The position numbers and the translations under genes are program-made. Below, piece after piece: positions 43,668-53,633 of a stretch of DNA of 64,000 bases; within the stretch, counting starts at the first letter, position 1, and every line of letters begins with the position of its first letter. The stretch covers positions 43,413 to 107,412 of the forward strand of contig NZ_SNWE01000015.1 in assembly GCF_004362395.1 (NCBI RefSeq). Reading direction: 5' to 3'. Below the pieces are notes generated by a model that had not been told where the DNA came from, ran no database searches, and saw only the letters and a program-made list of their open reading frames with translations. Source of the stretch: Salegentibacter sp. 24. Lineage in GTDB: Bacteria > Bacteroidota > Bacteroidia > Flavobacteriales > Flavobacteriaceae.

Positions 43668-45989
43668 TTATGAGATCAATTTTAGCTTTGCAAATCTTAA
43701 AAGCAGCTTTTTAATACCGCCATTTTCAAAGTCGATTTCAGCTTTTTTATCCTGACCTGCGCCATCTATCGCAAGTACTTTTCCCTTCCCGAAACGCATA
43801 TGTTCAACTACATTTCCGGCTTCCAGTTTTATAGCATTGGTAGCTTTTTCTGGTTCTGGACCTGCGGGCTTTAACTTTCGTAATTTTCTCAATTGAGATT
43901 CGCTGGGTTTATGCGCCGGTGGAGGCGTTCCTCCCTTAGGTTTGCTTTGACGAAGTTTGCTTTTATCAATATCATCCCCAAAAATGTCCGTATCGATAAG
44001 GGGTTTGTATTTATAGTCATCCTGCGGAATCATATAATTCATATACTGCTCATCTACTTCTCCAATAAACCTGCTTGGTTCAGCATCTACAAGTTTTCCC
44101 CATCGGTATCGGGACTGCGTATAAGTAAGGTAGGCCTGTTTTTCGGCCCGGGTAAGGGCCACATAGAATAAACGTCGTTCCTCTTCCAGCTCACTTCGGG
44201 TATTCATACTCATACCAGAAGGAAACAGGTCCTCTTCCAGTCCTACAATATATACATACGGAAACTCCAGTCCTTTTGCCAGGTGAATGGTCATTAAGGC
44301 CACGCGATCATCGTCCCCGGTATCCTTATCCATATCGGTAGCCAGGGCCACGTCTTCCAGGAATTCCGCTAAAGAACCACTGGCATCGGCCAGTTCTTTT
44401 TGCCCCTCAACAAAATCTTTGATCCCGTTGAGTAATTCCTCAATATTTTCAATTCTGGCAATGCCCTCCGGGGTCCCGTCCTTTTTTAATTCCTGGACCA
44501 GACCGGTTTTCTTGGTTACGGTATCTGCTACAGTAAAAGCATCCGCATTCTCGGCTAAAATCGTGAAACTCTTGATCATATTCACGAAATTATCAAGCTT
44601 GGTACGTGTACTTTTATTTATTTTTAGATCCAGGTGATCTATATTCTCTATAATTTCAAAGATGGATTTCCCATACTGATTTCCGGCAATACTCAACCTA
44701 TCCATAGTAGTTTGACCGATTCCACGTGCAGGGTAATTGATTACCCGTTTAAGGGCTTCCTCATCCTTGGGGTTTATTAAAAGCCTTAAATAAGAGAGGA
44801 CATCCTTAATTTCCTTTCGCTGGTAAAATGATAGGCCTCCGTAAATTCTATAGGGAATTTCCTTCTTTCTAAGGGCGTCCTCCATGGCCCTGCTTTGTGC
44901 GTTAGTTCGGTATAAAATAGCAAAATCTCCATTATTCATCTGATTTTGCATTCGATTCTCAAAAATAGAACTCGCTACAAATCGGCCTTCTTCCCCATCG
45001 GTCAACAAACGATTTACCACAATCTTTGGCCCTTCATCATTGGCTGTCCAGACTATTTTATCAAGCTTGGTTTTATTCTTTTCTATTATGGAGTTGGCCG
45101 CATTTACAATATTTTTGGTAGAACGGTAATTTTGTTCCAGACGGTACATTTGCACATTCTCATAATCCTTCTGGAAATTCAGGATATTATTGATATTGGC
45201 ACCGCGGAACGCATAAATACTCTGCGCATCATCTCCAACCACACATATATTCTGAAATTTATCGGAAAGTGCCTTTACAATTAAATACTGCGAATGATTG
45301 GTATCCTGGTACTCATCTACCAAAATGTATCGGAAACGATTCTGGTATTTATGAAGCACTTCGGGAAAACGATTTAAAAGCTCGTTTGTTTTGAGCAGCA
45401 GGTCATCAAAATCCATAGCCCCGGCTTTAAAACAACGCTCCACGTATTCCTGGTAAATCTCCCCCAGGCGCGGCTTTTTGGACATCGCGTCGGCCTCTTT
45501 CAACTCTGGGTTTTGAAAATATGCCTTTACCGTAATTAAACTGTTCTTATAGGAAGAGATGCGGCTGTATACCTGTTTATATTTGTAAACGTCTTTATCA
45601 AGACGCATATCTTTGATAATTGCCCTTATTACACTCTGAGAATCCTGGGTATCGTAAATAGTAAAGTTTGAAGGATAGCCTAATTTATCGGCTTCAAACC
45701 GTAAGATCTTAGCAAATATGGAGTGAAAAGTTCCCATCCAGAGATTCTTCGCTTCGCTGTTACCAACAATTTTAGCGATCCGGGTTTTCATTTCCCGGGC
45801 TGCCTTATTGGTAAAGGTGAGCGATAAAATATTAAAAGGATCTACTCCCTGGCTCATAAGATAAGCAATACGGTAAGTAAGTACCCTGGTTTTTCCAGAT
45901 CCTGCTCCAGCAATTACAATCATTGCGCCATCCTTTTGCAATACAGGCGCACGCTGGGCATCATTTAATTCGGCTAAATAAGCTTCCAA
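43668..45989 (-). CDS. UvrD/PcrA-type ATP-dependent DNA helicase
   Basis: 773 residues of superfamily 1. Motif I is AGAGSGKTRVLTYR near 28, followed by LSLTFTNKAAREM, DEYQDTN, VGDDAQSIYAFRG, LEQNYRSTKNI, the long 2B domain and VALMTIHLAKGLEFPYV with ALTRAEKQ near the end. It unwinds DNA in repair and replication. The start codon is TTG at 45989, as no ATG lies upstream in frame before a stop. The C-terminal 100 residues carry a Tudor-like tail (VVEHMRFGKGKVLAIDG), as in PcrA, which suggests RNA-polymerase contact. Divergent from the M20 gene. Confidence 0.92.
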   Translation of the reverse strand: MEAYLAELNDAQRAPVLQKDGAMIVIAGAGSGKTRVLTYRIAYLMSQGVDPFNILSLTFTNKAAREMKTRIAKIVGNSEAKNLWMGTFHSIFAKILRFEADKLGYPSNFTIYDTQDSQSVIRAIIKDMRLDKDVYKYKQVYSRISSYKNSLITVKAYFQNPELKEADAMSKKPRLGEIYQEYVERCFKAGAMDFDDLLLKTNELLNRFPEVLHKYQNRFRYILVDEYQDTNHSQYLIVKALSDKFQNICVVGDDAQSIYAFRGANINNILNFQKDYENVQMYRLEQNYRSTKNIVNAANSIIEKNKTKLDKIVWTANDEGPKIVVNRLLTDGEEGRFVASSIFENRMQNQMNNGDFAILYRTNAQSRAMEDALRKKEIPYRIYGGLSFYQRKEIKDVLSYLRLLINPKDEEALKRVINYPARGIGQTTMDRLSIAGNQYGKSIFEIIENIDHLDLKINKSTRTKLDNFVNMIKSFTILAENADAFTVADTVTKKTGLVQELKKDGTPEGIARIENIEELLNGIKDFVEGQKELADASGSLAEFLEDVALATDMDKDTGDDDRVALMTIHLAKGLEFPYVYIVGLEEDLFPSGMSMNTRSELEEERRLFYVALTRAEKQAYLTYTQSRYRWGKLVDAEPSRFIGEVDEQYMNYMIPQDDYKYKPLIDTDIFGDDIDKSKLRQSKPKGGTPPPAHKPSESQLRKLRKLKPAGPEPEKATNAIKLEAGNVVEHMRFGKGKVLAIDGAGQDKKAEIDFENGGIKKLLLRFAKLKLIS

Positions 45990-46150
45990 TCTCTTGAGTT
46001 TTTTAAATGCGTGAAATTAACCAAAATGAGACAAATTATAAACCTGAAACCCACTTTGTTTTTAACAAACTAAGATTGGGAACAGGCGATTATTTAAGTT
46101 TTTAATATCTTTAAGTTTCTACAAACCAGATCCGGAACGAAACATAACTT

Positions 46151-47431
46151 ATGAAAACTTTTTTATTCAGCCTGTTTGGGCTTTTTAGCCTTACTTTGGC
46201 GGCCCAGGAAATCGATCCCGAAATAAATGCTGCGGCAGAGAAAATAGAAGCACAGGTGATTTCCTGGCGAAGGGATTTTCACCAACATCCCGAACTCTCT
46301 AACCGGGAAACTCAAACCGCCCAAAAGATCGCAGCCCATTTAAAAAGCCTGGGGATAGAAACCACCACCGGGGTGGCCAAAACCGGGGTTGTAGGTATCC
46401 TAAAAGGTGACAGTGAAGGAAAAACCGTGGCACTTAGGGCTGATATTGATGCACTTCCGGTCACCGAAAGAAATAACCTCCCATTTAAATCGGAAGTGAG
46501 AACAGCATTTTTAGGTTCAGAAACCGGGGTGATGCATGCTTGCGGCCATGACACTCACATTGCCATTATGATGGGTGTGGCTGAAATCCTTTCAAAAAAT
46601 AAAGACAAGATAAAAGGAACGGTGAAATTTTTATTTCAACCGGCAGAGGAAGGTGCACCCCCGGGGGAAGAAGGCGGCGCTTCCCTTATGATCAAAGAAG
46701 GCGTACTGAAAAATCCTGATGTTGACGCAATTTTCGGGCTCCATATCAATTCGGAAACCCCGGTTGGAACCATTAAATATAAACCAGAGGGCACTATGGC
46801 GGCGGTAGAACGTTTTGTGATAAAAGTAAAAGGAGAGCAGACCCACGGCTCTGCGCCCTGGAGCGGAACTGATCCTATCCTGATTTCCGCTAAAATCATA
46901 GATGGGTTGCAAACTATTATCAGCCGGGAGGCTAAACTTGTAGATGGGGCCGCGGTAATTACGGTGGGAAAGATCACAAGTGGCGTCCGCTTTAACATTA
47001 TTCCTGAAACTGCAGAAATGGTTGGGACTATTAGGACTTTGGATCCCGAAATGAAAACCTTAATTCTCAAAAGGATGAACGAAATGGTTCCTGCTATTGC
47101 TAAGGCATATAAAGGCGAAGCTACAATTGAGATCCAAAATAAGACCGCGATAACTTATAATGATCCTCAGCTCACGGCTAAGATGTTACCGACTTTACAA
47201 AAAGTAGCAGGAAAACAAAACGTCATCTTAGCCAAAGCTACTACCGGAGGAGAAGATTTTTCCTTCTTCCAGGAAGAGGTACCTGGATTTTACTATTTCC
47301 TGGGTGGCAAACCTTTAGATTCCAAAAAACCGGCACCCCACCATACCCCCGACTTTTTTATAGATGAAAGCGGAATGTTACTTGGAGTGAAAACCATGGC
47401 TCAGTTAGCTATAGATTACCTAAACCAATAA
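46151..47431 (+). CDS. Exported M20-family amidohydrolase
   Basis: 426 residues with a signal peptide (MKTFLFSLFGLFSLTLAAQ). The metal site of M20D enzymes is complete: MHACGHDTHIAIMMG near 130, FLFQPAEEGAPPGEEGG near 160 and GGEDFSFFQEEVPGFYYFLG near 370; the lid domain contains EQTHGSAPW. These enzymes remove acyl groups from amino acids or amides. Export suggests it processes external peptides or acyl amino acids. It heads a three-gene run with 2- and overlap-spaced neighbours. Confidence 0.9.
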   Translation: MKTFLFSLFGLFSLTLAAQEIDPEINAAAEKIEAQVISWRRDFHQHPELSNRETQTAQKIAAHLKSLGIETTTGVAKTGVVGILKGDSEGKTVALRADIDALPVTERNNLPFKSEVRTAFLGSETGVMHACGHDTHIAIMMGVAEILSKNKDKIKGTVKFLFQPAEEGAPPGEEGGASLMIKEGVLKNPDVDAIFGLHINSETPVGTIKYKPEGTMAAVERFVIKVKGEQTHGSAPWSGTDPILISAKIIDGLQTIISREAKLVDGAAVITVGKITSGVRFNIIPETAEMVGTIRTLDPEMKTLILKRMNEMVPAIAKAYKGEATIEIQNKTAITYNDPQLTAKMLPTLQKVAGKQNVILAKATTGGEDFSFFQEEVPGFYYFLGGKPLDSKKPAPHHTPDFFIDESGMLLGVKTMAQLAIDYLNQ

Positions 47432-47433
47432 TT

Positions 47434-49056
47434 ATGGAAAACCTTTTTAATATTTTAGAGATAATTCCCTGGTGGGGATGGATTCTTATTTTTCTTAGTG
47501 TAATAGCGATTAAGGATATATTTTTTAACCGGGAACACACAATCAAACACAACTTCCCCATTATTGGTCATTTTAGGTACCTACTGGAAGGGATTGGCCC
47601 CGAATTAAGACAGTACATAGTAGCTAATAACCGGGAAGAACTCCCCTTTAACCGAAGTGAGCGGGGTTGGATATATGCTTCAGCGAAAAATGAAAATAAT
47701 TACGAAGGATTTGGAACCGACCAGGATATTTTTTCCACCCATTATATCTTCATCAATAATTCCCTGTTGCCGCTTAAACTTAAAGAAGACCATCCCAATA
47801 ATTTAGATCCGGGGTTTATTGCCTGTGCTAAGGTGATGGGAGCGTTCAATAAAAGAAAAAGACCATTTAGACCGGCTTCCATTATCAATGTTTCCGCCAT
47901 GAGTTTTGGTTCTTTATCAGCTAAAGCTATAGCCTCTTTAAATGAAGGTTGTAAAGAAGCAGGAGCTTATCATAACACCGGGGAAGGAGGGCTCTCTCCT
48001 TACCATCAAAAAGGAGCTGATGTTGTTTTTCATTTTGGAACCGGCTATTTTGGCGTCAGGGATGAAAATGGAAACTTTTCTATGGAGAAAATGATAGAAT
48101 TAGTAAAAAATAATAAAGAGATCCGGGCCATTGAGATTAAACTATCACAGGGAGCCAAACCAGGAAAAGGGGGTGTTCTGCCGGCTTCAAAAATCACCAG
48201 GGAAATATCGGAAATAAGGCATGTCCCCCTGGGCAAAGATGTTTTATCCCCACCAAGCCATTCAGCCTTTAACAATATCCCGGAATTGATTGATTTTATT
48301 GAACAAATAGCCGAGGCCACCGGGCTTCCCGTTGGGATAAAATCGGCAGTGGGCAAATTAGACCAATGGAAAGAATTGGCCTCTATTATGGCTACAACAA
48401 AGCGCGGCCCTGATTTTATCACCATAGATGGCGGTGAAGGTGGGACCGGCGCAGCACCTCCTAGTTTTGCGGACCATGTTTCCCTTCCCTGGATCTACGC
48501 TTTTACCGATGTATACCAGATTTTTTTAAATGAAGGAATTACCAATAGGATTGTCTTTGTGGCAAGTGGAAAACTCGGTTTTCCAGCGAATGCCGCTATG
48601 GCTTTTGCCCTGGGCGCCGACTGTATTAATGTAGCACGGGAAGCAATGATGAGTATTGGTTGTATTCAGGCACAATCCTGCCACAACAACACCTGCCCCA
48701 CCGGGATTGCCACACAAAATAAATGGCTGCAGGCCGGGATAAACGTGAAAGACAAATCCCGTCGCGTGAATTACTATTTTACAAAATTCAGAAAAGAACT
48801 CTTAGAAATGACCCATGCCTGTGGCTACGAACATCCCTGTCAGTTTACCATGGATGATGTTGAAATAAATCTTAGTGATAAAAACCTCGCAAAAAGCCTG
48901 GCTGGCACTTTTTCTTATCATAAAGAAAAAGTACCTTTCCAGGGTGTTAACGTGCATAAAAACGATCCCAATTTAGGAGCAGCTTATAAGCGAAAAGAAG
49001 TCACAACCAAAGAAGCTGAGACCGAACAAACCACACCACACAATAAAAACCAATGA
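47434..49056 (+). CDS. Minimal FMN-binding glutamate-synthase-like protein
   Basis: 540 residues. One membrane helix at the N-terminus (WWGWILIFLSVIAIKDIFF) is followed by the FMN-barrel of glutamate synthase, with ITIDGGEGGTGAAPPSFAD near 325 and the 3Fe-4S motif C-x5-C-x4-C (CIQAQSCHNNTCPTGIATQ) near 410. It lacks the glutaminase and FAD/NADPH parts of classical GltB/GltD and resembles archaeal-type cores, so electrons and ammonia must come from elsewhere or the substrate differs. It starts 2 bases after the M20 stop. Confidence 0.88.
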   Translation: MENLFNILEIIPWWGWILIFLSVIAIKDIFFNREHTIKHNFPIIGHFRYLLEGIGPELRQYIVANNREELPFNRSERGWIYASAKNENNYEGFGTDQDIFSTHYIFINNSLLPLKLKEDHPNNLDPGFIACAKVMGAFNKRKRPFRPASIINVSAMSFGSLSAKAIASLNEGCKEAGAYHNTGEGGLSPYHQKGADVVFHFGTGYFGVRDENGNFSMEKMIELVKNNKEIRAIEIKLSQGAKPGKGGVLPASKITREISEIRHVPLGKDVLSPPSHSAFNNIPELIDFIEQIAEATGLPVGIKSAVGKLDQWKELASIMATTKRGPDFITIDGGEGGTGAAPPSFADHVSLPWIYAFTDVYQIFLNEGITNRIVFVASGKLGFPANAAMAFALGADCINVAREAMMSIGCIQAQSCHNNTCPTGIATQNKWLQAGINVKDKSRRVNYYFTKFRKELLEMTHACGYEHPCQFTMDDVEINLSDKNLAKSLAGTFSYHKEKVPFQGVNVHKNDPNLGAAYKRKEVTTKEAETEQTTPHNKNQ

Positions 49057-49574
49057 ACCAGATCGAACTCTCTCAAATCCTACTGGCTATTTTACCGGCG
49101 CTTATCGTTGGCGGAGTAGCCTTTTATTTTTTCAGTTCTTATAATAAAAATGAAGAAAATCGAAGAAGATTTTTATTACATCGGGAAAGCCAAAAAACAG
49201 CACTGCCTCTGAAATTACAGGCCTATGAAAGAATGACGCTCTTTTTAGAACGCATTTCTCCGGGTAAAATACTATTTCGGGTAAAGCCTAATTCTGATGA
49301 AAAAGAAGCTTATGAACGCTTATTGATCAATACTATTGAACAGGAATTCGAACACAACCTCGCCCAGCAAATCTATCTTTCTACAGAATGTTGGGGCTAT
49401 ATAAAAACGGCAAAAAATGCAACCATCGGTATTATTCGAAAGGCCAACCAGCAGGAGAGTGTAACTGATGCTGATAAACTGAGAGAAATAATCCTGAAAA
49501 ATTTAATGGAAAAAGAATCTCCAACCCAAGCTGCCCTTGCTTACCTTAAAAATGAAGTCAAACACATGATTTAA
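49053..49574 (+). CDS. Conserved hypothetical membrane-anchored protein
   Basis: 173 residues. A single membrane helix at 8-30 (ILLAILPALIVGGVAFYFF) is followed by a basic, helical cytoplasmic part (NRRRFLLHRESQKTALPLKL, YERMTLFLERISPGK, IEQEFEHNLAQQIYLS). It overlaps the preceding stop by four bases. I recognise it as a conserved type among Flavobacteriia but cannot give a family function. Its membrane anchor and coupling suggest it works with the glutamate-synthase-like protein. Confidence 0.6.
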   Translation: MNQIELSQILLAILPALIVGGVAFYFFSSYNKNEENRRRFLLHRESQKTALPLKLQAYERMTLFLERISPGKILFRVKPNSDEKEAYERLLINTIEQEFEHNLAQQIYLSTECWGYIKTAKNATIGIIRKANQQESVTDADKLREIILKNLMEKESPTQAALAYLKNEVKHMI

Positions 49575-50494
49575 AACAAACCAAAAAAGCTTTTGCGTTT
49601 GGTTGCCAAAAACTGCAAATGCTTTTCCTTAGCGTGATCATAACCTTGCTGCCACCACTGGGTCATTAATTTTTTATTGAAAACCAGTGAGTTTTCGGTA
49701 AGTTTTGTCGGCGTATAATAGGTATTGAGTTTCACTTTCTTATTTAGAGCTGCGAGTTTCCCCTCCACGATATCGTGATATTCCACCTGATCCAGTAAAA
49801 ATCCAAAAAGGTTGATCATTAAGGAAAATGGGTTTTTCCCAAGGACCTTATTATATTCCATATTTTCCGCTTCCAGGATAATTGCATCAACTTCGGTTGC
49901 CCCGCGTTTTATGGCCTCCCGAATCGGCACCACACATCCCAATCCCCCATCAGCGTATTCAAACCCGTCTTTTTTTGCAAGGCTCATAAAGGGAATGTAA
50001 TTACAGCTAATCCAAATCCAGTCACAAAAATCTTCATAAGAAAAATCATTAATGGACTTATATTCTACCCGGTTCTTTGACAGATTTGAAACAGTTACAA
50101 TCACATCTTCTACCTGGTTTTTGAGCTCATCGAAATTCTCCTGAGTAAAATTTCGTTTTATATGTTTTCTGAGGTTTTGGCTTTCGCCAAAAGTTCTTTT
50201 CTTGCGCACAAATTGCCAAAACATATTAAAGTAATTGATCGTCACATATTCCCGGCCTTCTTTACGTTTAACCACAAAAGGATTTATACTGAAAATCTTG
50301 CGCTGGTTTACATTGGTATAGATTTCGTAAACCTTATCAATATTGCCCATCGCCAGATGCGGAATAAGCAAACTCCCGGTTGAAGTACCCAGGAACAAAT
50401 CGTATTTCTTGCCTTCCTCCTGTATTAAATACTGGGCAACGCCGCCTGCAAAAGCGCCTTTACTACCCCCTCCAGATATTACCAGTGCTCGCAT
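49571..50494 (-). CDS. Patatin-like phospholipase (tandem copy 2)
   Basis: 307 residues. The oxyanion motif SGGGSKGAFAGG is at 7-18, the nucleophile Ser38 lies in GTSTGS, and the Asp in YADGGLG at 182 completes the dyad. Such proteins hydrolyse acyl esters of lipids. No signal peptide, so it should be cytoplasmic or membrane-associated. Its start overlaps the stop of the neighbouring paralogue by one base (TAATG), and it is clearly a gene duplicate of it. The 3' end overlaps the convergent hypothetical gene by a few bases. Confidence 0.88.
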   Translation of the reverse strand: MRALVISGGGSKGAFAGGVAQYLIQEEGKKYDLFLGTSTGSLLIPHLAMGNIDKVYEIYTNVNQRKIFSINPFVVKRKEGREYVTINYFNMFWQFVRKKRTFGESQNLRKHIKRNFTQENFDELKNQVEDVIVTVSNLSKNRVEYKSINDFSYEDFCDWIWISCNYIPFMSLAKKDGFEYADGGLGCVVPIREAIKRGATEVDAIILEAENMEYNKVLGKNPFSLMINLFGFLLDQVEYHDIVEGKLAALNKKVKLNTYYTPTKLTENSLVFNKKLMTQWWQQGYDHAKEKHLQFLATKRKSFFGLF

Positions 50495-51396
50495 TAAGGT
50501 TCAATTTGATTAATCTCCTCGTTTTTTTCTCTGGCATAAGTATAACCAGTTTTCCACCAGGACTTCATTTGTTTTTCATCAAAAATAAGGGAATTGGTAG
50601 TCAATACAGTAGGCGTGAAGTAAAAATTTATGGTAACATTCTTATTGGCAGCGGCAAATTTCCCGATTTTAATATTTTGTTTTTCAATTCTATCGAGCAT
50701 GAACTGGAATAAATTGGTGATTAGTCCAAAAACATTCCTGGAAGGCATCCTGTTATAAAAGGTAGCTTCCGTTTGTAAGATTACCGCGTCTATATGGGTG
50801 GCACCGCGTTGTATGGCCTCTTCAATAGGTACCATAGTTCCCAGGCCGCCATCGGCATATTCACATCCATTTTTTTGCACCAAACTCATAAACGGAGTGT
50901 AATTACACGAGATCCAGATCCAGTCACAGAATTCCTCATATTCAAAATCTTTAACGGATTTGTATTCTACCGAATTCAAGGAGATATTAGAAACGGTCAC
51001 CACGATATCCTTTGTAGAGACCTGGAGCCTTGAAAATTCTTCTTTGGTTAGCGTAGCGCTAATGAGCTTTCTCAGGTTTTTACTTTCTCCAAAAGTTTTT
51101 CTTCCTTTTAAAAAATTGCGAAACACATTAAAATGATTGATGCTAATTTGGTCGTAACCATGGCGTCGTTTGATATGAAAAGGGCGATTGCTAAAAATGC
51201 TCGACTGATCTACCGAGGTATAGGTTTGTTTTATCTTTTCACATTCCCTTAGGGCAAGGTGAGATATCAGCAAACTCCCTGTTGAAGTCCCCAAATAAAG
51301 CTCATAATCCCGCTTTAATTCCTCAATTAAATACTGGGCTACACCACCGGCAAATGCGCCTTTACTACCCCCACCCGATATGACCAGTGCCCGCAT
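50494..51396 (-). CDS. Patatin-like phospholipase (tandem copy 1)
   Basis: 300 residues, close paralogue of the next gene: the first 23 residues are almost identical, including SGGGSKGAFAGG and the nucleophile Ser38 in GTSTGS; DGG is at about 182. The middle and C-terminal parts diverge (LKRDYELYLG versus GKKYDLFLG; AAANKNVTINFYFT versus AALNKKVKLNTYYT), so the duplication is old or has been under divergent selection. Its start overlaps the stop of the M1 peptidase gene (TAATG), so all three genes are translationally coupled. Confidence 0.88.
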   Translation of the reverse strand: MRALVISGGGSKGAFAGGVAQYLIEELKRDYELYLGTSTGSLLISHLALRECEKIKQTYTSVDQSSIFSNRPFHIKRRHGYDQISINHFNVFRNFLKGRKTFGESKNLRKLISATLTKEEFSRLQVSTKDIVVTVSNISLNSVEYKSVKDFEYEEFCDWIWISCNYTPFMSLVQKNGCEYADGGLGTMVPIEEAIQRGATHIDAVILQTEATFYNRMPSRNVFGLITNLFQFMLDRIEKQNIKIGKFAAANKNVTINFYFTPTVLTTNSLIFDEKQMKSWWKTGYTYAREKNEEINQIEP

Positions 51397-53513
51397 TAAT
51401 TAATTTTTGATTGCAGATAATCCCACTCTTTTTGAGAAAGTCTGTCTTTTAAAGCTAAGAATTTTTGCCGATATTCTTCACGCTTTAGCAACTCGGCAAG
51501 CAATTCTCTGGAATAATTTCTAAATCTGGAAGCTGGATGCTGGGTACCCTGCATAAGGTCCAGCAGGTTCTGGGTGCTAAAACTATTTATCTGGTATAAA
51601 TAGCCAAAAGCATTCTCCCGGACTTCAATGGGGTAATACTTAGCGGTATAACCCGAGAGTTCATTATAGGTTTGTTGTTTCTTTTGTGGCTGATAATTTG
51701 GTGTCACCAGGTTCAGGGTAAGCCATAGCATTCTTACATTTTTATTGGTAAAGCCTACAACCCCTTTGGTTTGATCCAGATATTGGGTGACTTGCTGTGG
51801 AAAATTCATCCATAATTTTAATAGCGCAAGTTCTTTGGTGAGGTATGACTTATCATTTAACAAAGATTCAAATTCATTTTTAAGCTCCGGTGGAATTTGC
51901 TCCATACTGCTGGCTATAGCCTGGCGAACATAAATATTGTTAGTCGCAAATGCTTTCTTATAAAGATTTATCGCCAGGTCGGAGGTTTCCCCTTTAAGCT
52001 GGTAAACCACTTCCTGCCCCGTATAATCGCTTACCGGAAAATTAAGTGCTGCACTGAGCAACTCTGATTTTTTATCAAGGGGCGTTTCCCGAAGCGCAAG
52101 CATATTAAGATGCTTTTGAATAAATTCAGATTTCTTCAACGAATTTAATGCTGCAAAACCCTGGAAAGCCGTTTGATTCAACCACTTTGACATAAAATCC
52201 GACAGATCTATATTGGCAGTCGCCTCAACCTCCGCGATAAAATTATCGGTGGTTGCGGTTTTATACTTGTAAAGCTCCAGGTAATTTTTTACTGCCTTAT
52301 TAAAGGCGTCCCTACCTACTTTTTCCCGCAGCATATGCAAGGCCCAGGCTCCTTTTTGATAGTAGGTTAGGGAACTCGCACCAGCCCTGGTTACCGGCTC
52401 ACCCTTTCCGCTATCGCTCATTTCCTTGAGCTGTTCCGCCCATTGGTATAGTTTCCAGTAATAATACTCCTCTCCAAAAATCTCTCTTTCGGCAAGTAAG
52501 GCGTAAAAAGTGGCAAACCCCTCGTGCAACCAATGATCGTTCTGGGTTTCTGCCGTAACAAAATTCCCGAACCATTGGTGTGCCATTTCATGGGCATTTA
52601 CACTTACATAATTGCGATCTTTATAGGCGATGGAATCGGTAATAAAAGCGTGGTCAAAAATAGTGGCAGAAGTATTTTCCATTCCTGAATATAGAAAATC
52701 TCGCACCGGAGCCTGTTTGTAATTCTCCCAGGGATAAGCCACCCCGATTTCACCTTCCAGAAAATTAAAAATTTTTCTGGTATGCCGGTAGGTAGGTTCC
52801 ATTTTTGCTTTATCCCAAACGGGCATATAATATTGTAAAGAAACTCCTGAGGCAGATTCAGATTCCTGAACTGCGTAATTAGCCGCAGCGAAAGCCAGTA
52901 AATAACTACTCATAGGGCTTTCCATTTGAAAATTCCATTCTTTAACCGAATCCTTTATCGCAGTACCAGTGAGCCTACCGTTGGCCATCACTTCCAATTC
53001 CTTTGGAAAATAATAAGAAATATCGAACTCTATTTTTTCCCGCTGATCATCAAATGAAGGTAGCCAGCTGGAGGTATATCTTCCCTGCCCCTGTGTCCAG
53101 ATTTGTTTCGGCGCGTTTAAAGAATCCGCGATATCCCAATTGATAAAATATAAGGCATCTTTTGGTTTTACTGAAAATTTCAGTTTCAGCGAATTATTAT
53201 CCGAGGCCTGTAATTGATTGGTAATCCAAATCCGAGCCCCGGAATTTCTAAAATCCTTAGACGCTCCGTTTAGCAAAACCTCTTCAAAATTTATATTCCG
53301 GGCATCAACATAAAACGAATCAATGCTTTTTAGCATGTCAAAATTGTAGGTGATTTCCCCTGAAACCTTCTTTTTTTCCGGGTTTAAAAAAATTTCTGCT
53401 TCGGCCCTTTTAAAATCGATATGATCGATTTGGTCCAGTGAATCTGCTATTGGCAATTGCCCATAGGTGTTACAAAAAAAACAAAAAAGCAGGACGAGAA
53501 TGGAATATTTCAT
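51396..53513 (-). CDS. Exported M1-family aminopeptidase
   Basis: 705 residues from the ATG at 53513, which gives a good signal peptide (MKYSILVLLFCFFCNTYGQ); an ATG 21 bases upstream is rejected. The M1 landmarks are complete: YSGMENTSA near 290, HEMAHQWFGN near 325 and HWLHEGFATFYALLAE after it. The C-terminal half is a long helical domain, absent from the other M1 peptidase in the window. It trims peptides in the envelope. It is the first gene of a coupled run with two patatins. Confidence 0.9.
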   Translation of the reverse strand: MKYSILVLLFCFFCNTYGQLPIADSLDQIDHIDFKRAEAEIFLNPEKKKVSGEITYNFDMLKSIDSFYVDARNINFEEVLLNGASKDFRNSGARIWITNQLQASDNNSLKLKFSVKPKDALYFINWDIADSLNAPKQIWTQGQGRYTSSWLPSFDDQREKIEFDISYYFPKELEVMANGRLTGTAIKDSVKEWNFQMESPMSSYLLAFAAANYAVQESESASGVSLQYYMPVWDKAKMEPTYRHTRKIFNFLEGEIGVAYPWENYKQAPVRDFLYSGMENTSATIFDHAFITDSIAYKDRNYVSVNAHEMAHQWFGNFVTAETQNDHWLHEGFATFYALLAEREIFGEEYYYWKLYQWAEQLKEMSDSGKGEPVTRAGASSLTYYQKGAWALHMLREKVGRDAFNKAVKNYLELYKYKTATTDNFIAEVEATANIDLSDFMSKWLNQTAFQGFAALNSLKKSEFIQKHLNMLALRETPLDKKSELLSAALNFPVSDYTGQEVVYQLKGETSDLAINLYKKAFATNNIYVRQAIASSMEQIPPELKNEFESLLNDKSYLTKELALLKLWMNFPQQVTQYLDQTKGVVGFTNKNVRMLWLTLNLVTPNYQPQKKQQTYNELSGYTAKYYPIEVRENAFGYLYQINSFSTQNLLDLMQGTQHPASRFRNYSRELLAELLKREEYRQKFLALKDRLSQKEWDYLQSKIN

Positions 53514-53633
53514 AAATAAAAACTGTACCGGCAAATTACGAAAACTAAATAAATTTATAGCTCTAGAAGATTTAGAGCTTAATTTTTAAATGAAATTCAG
53601 CCTAAAAAACCTGATTTTAATATCTTCGTTTGC

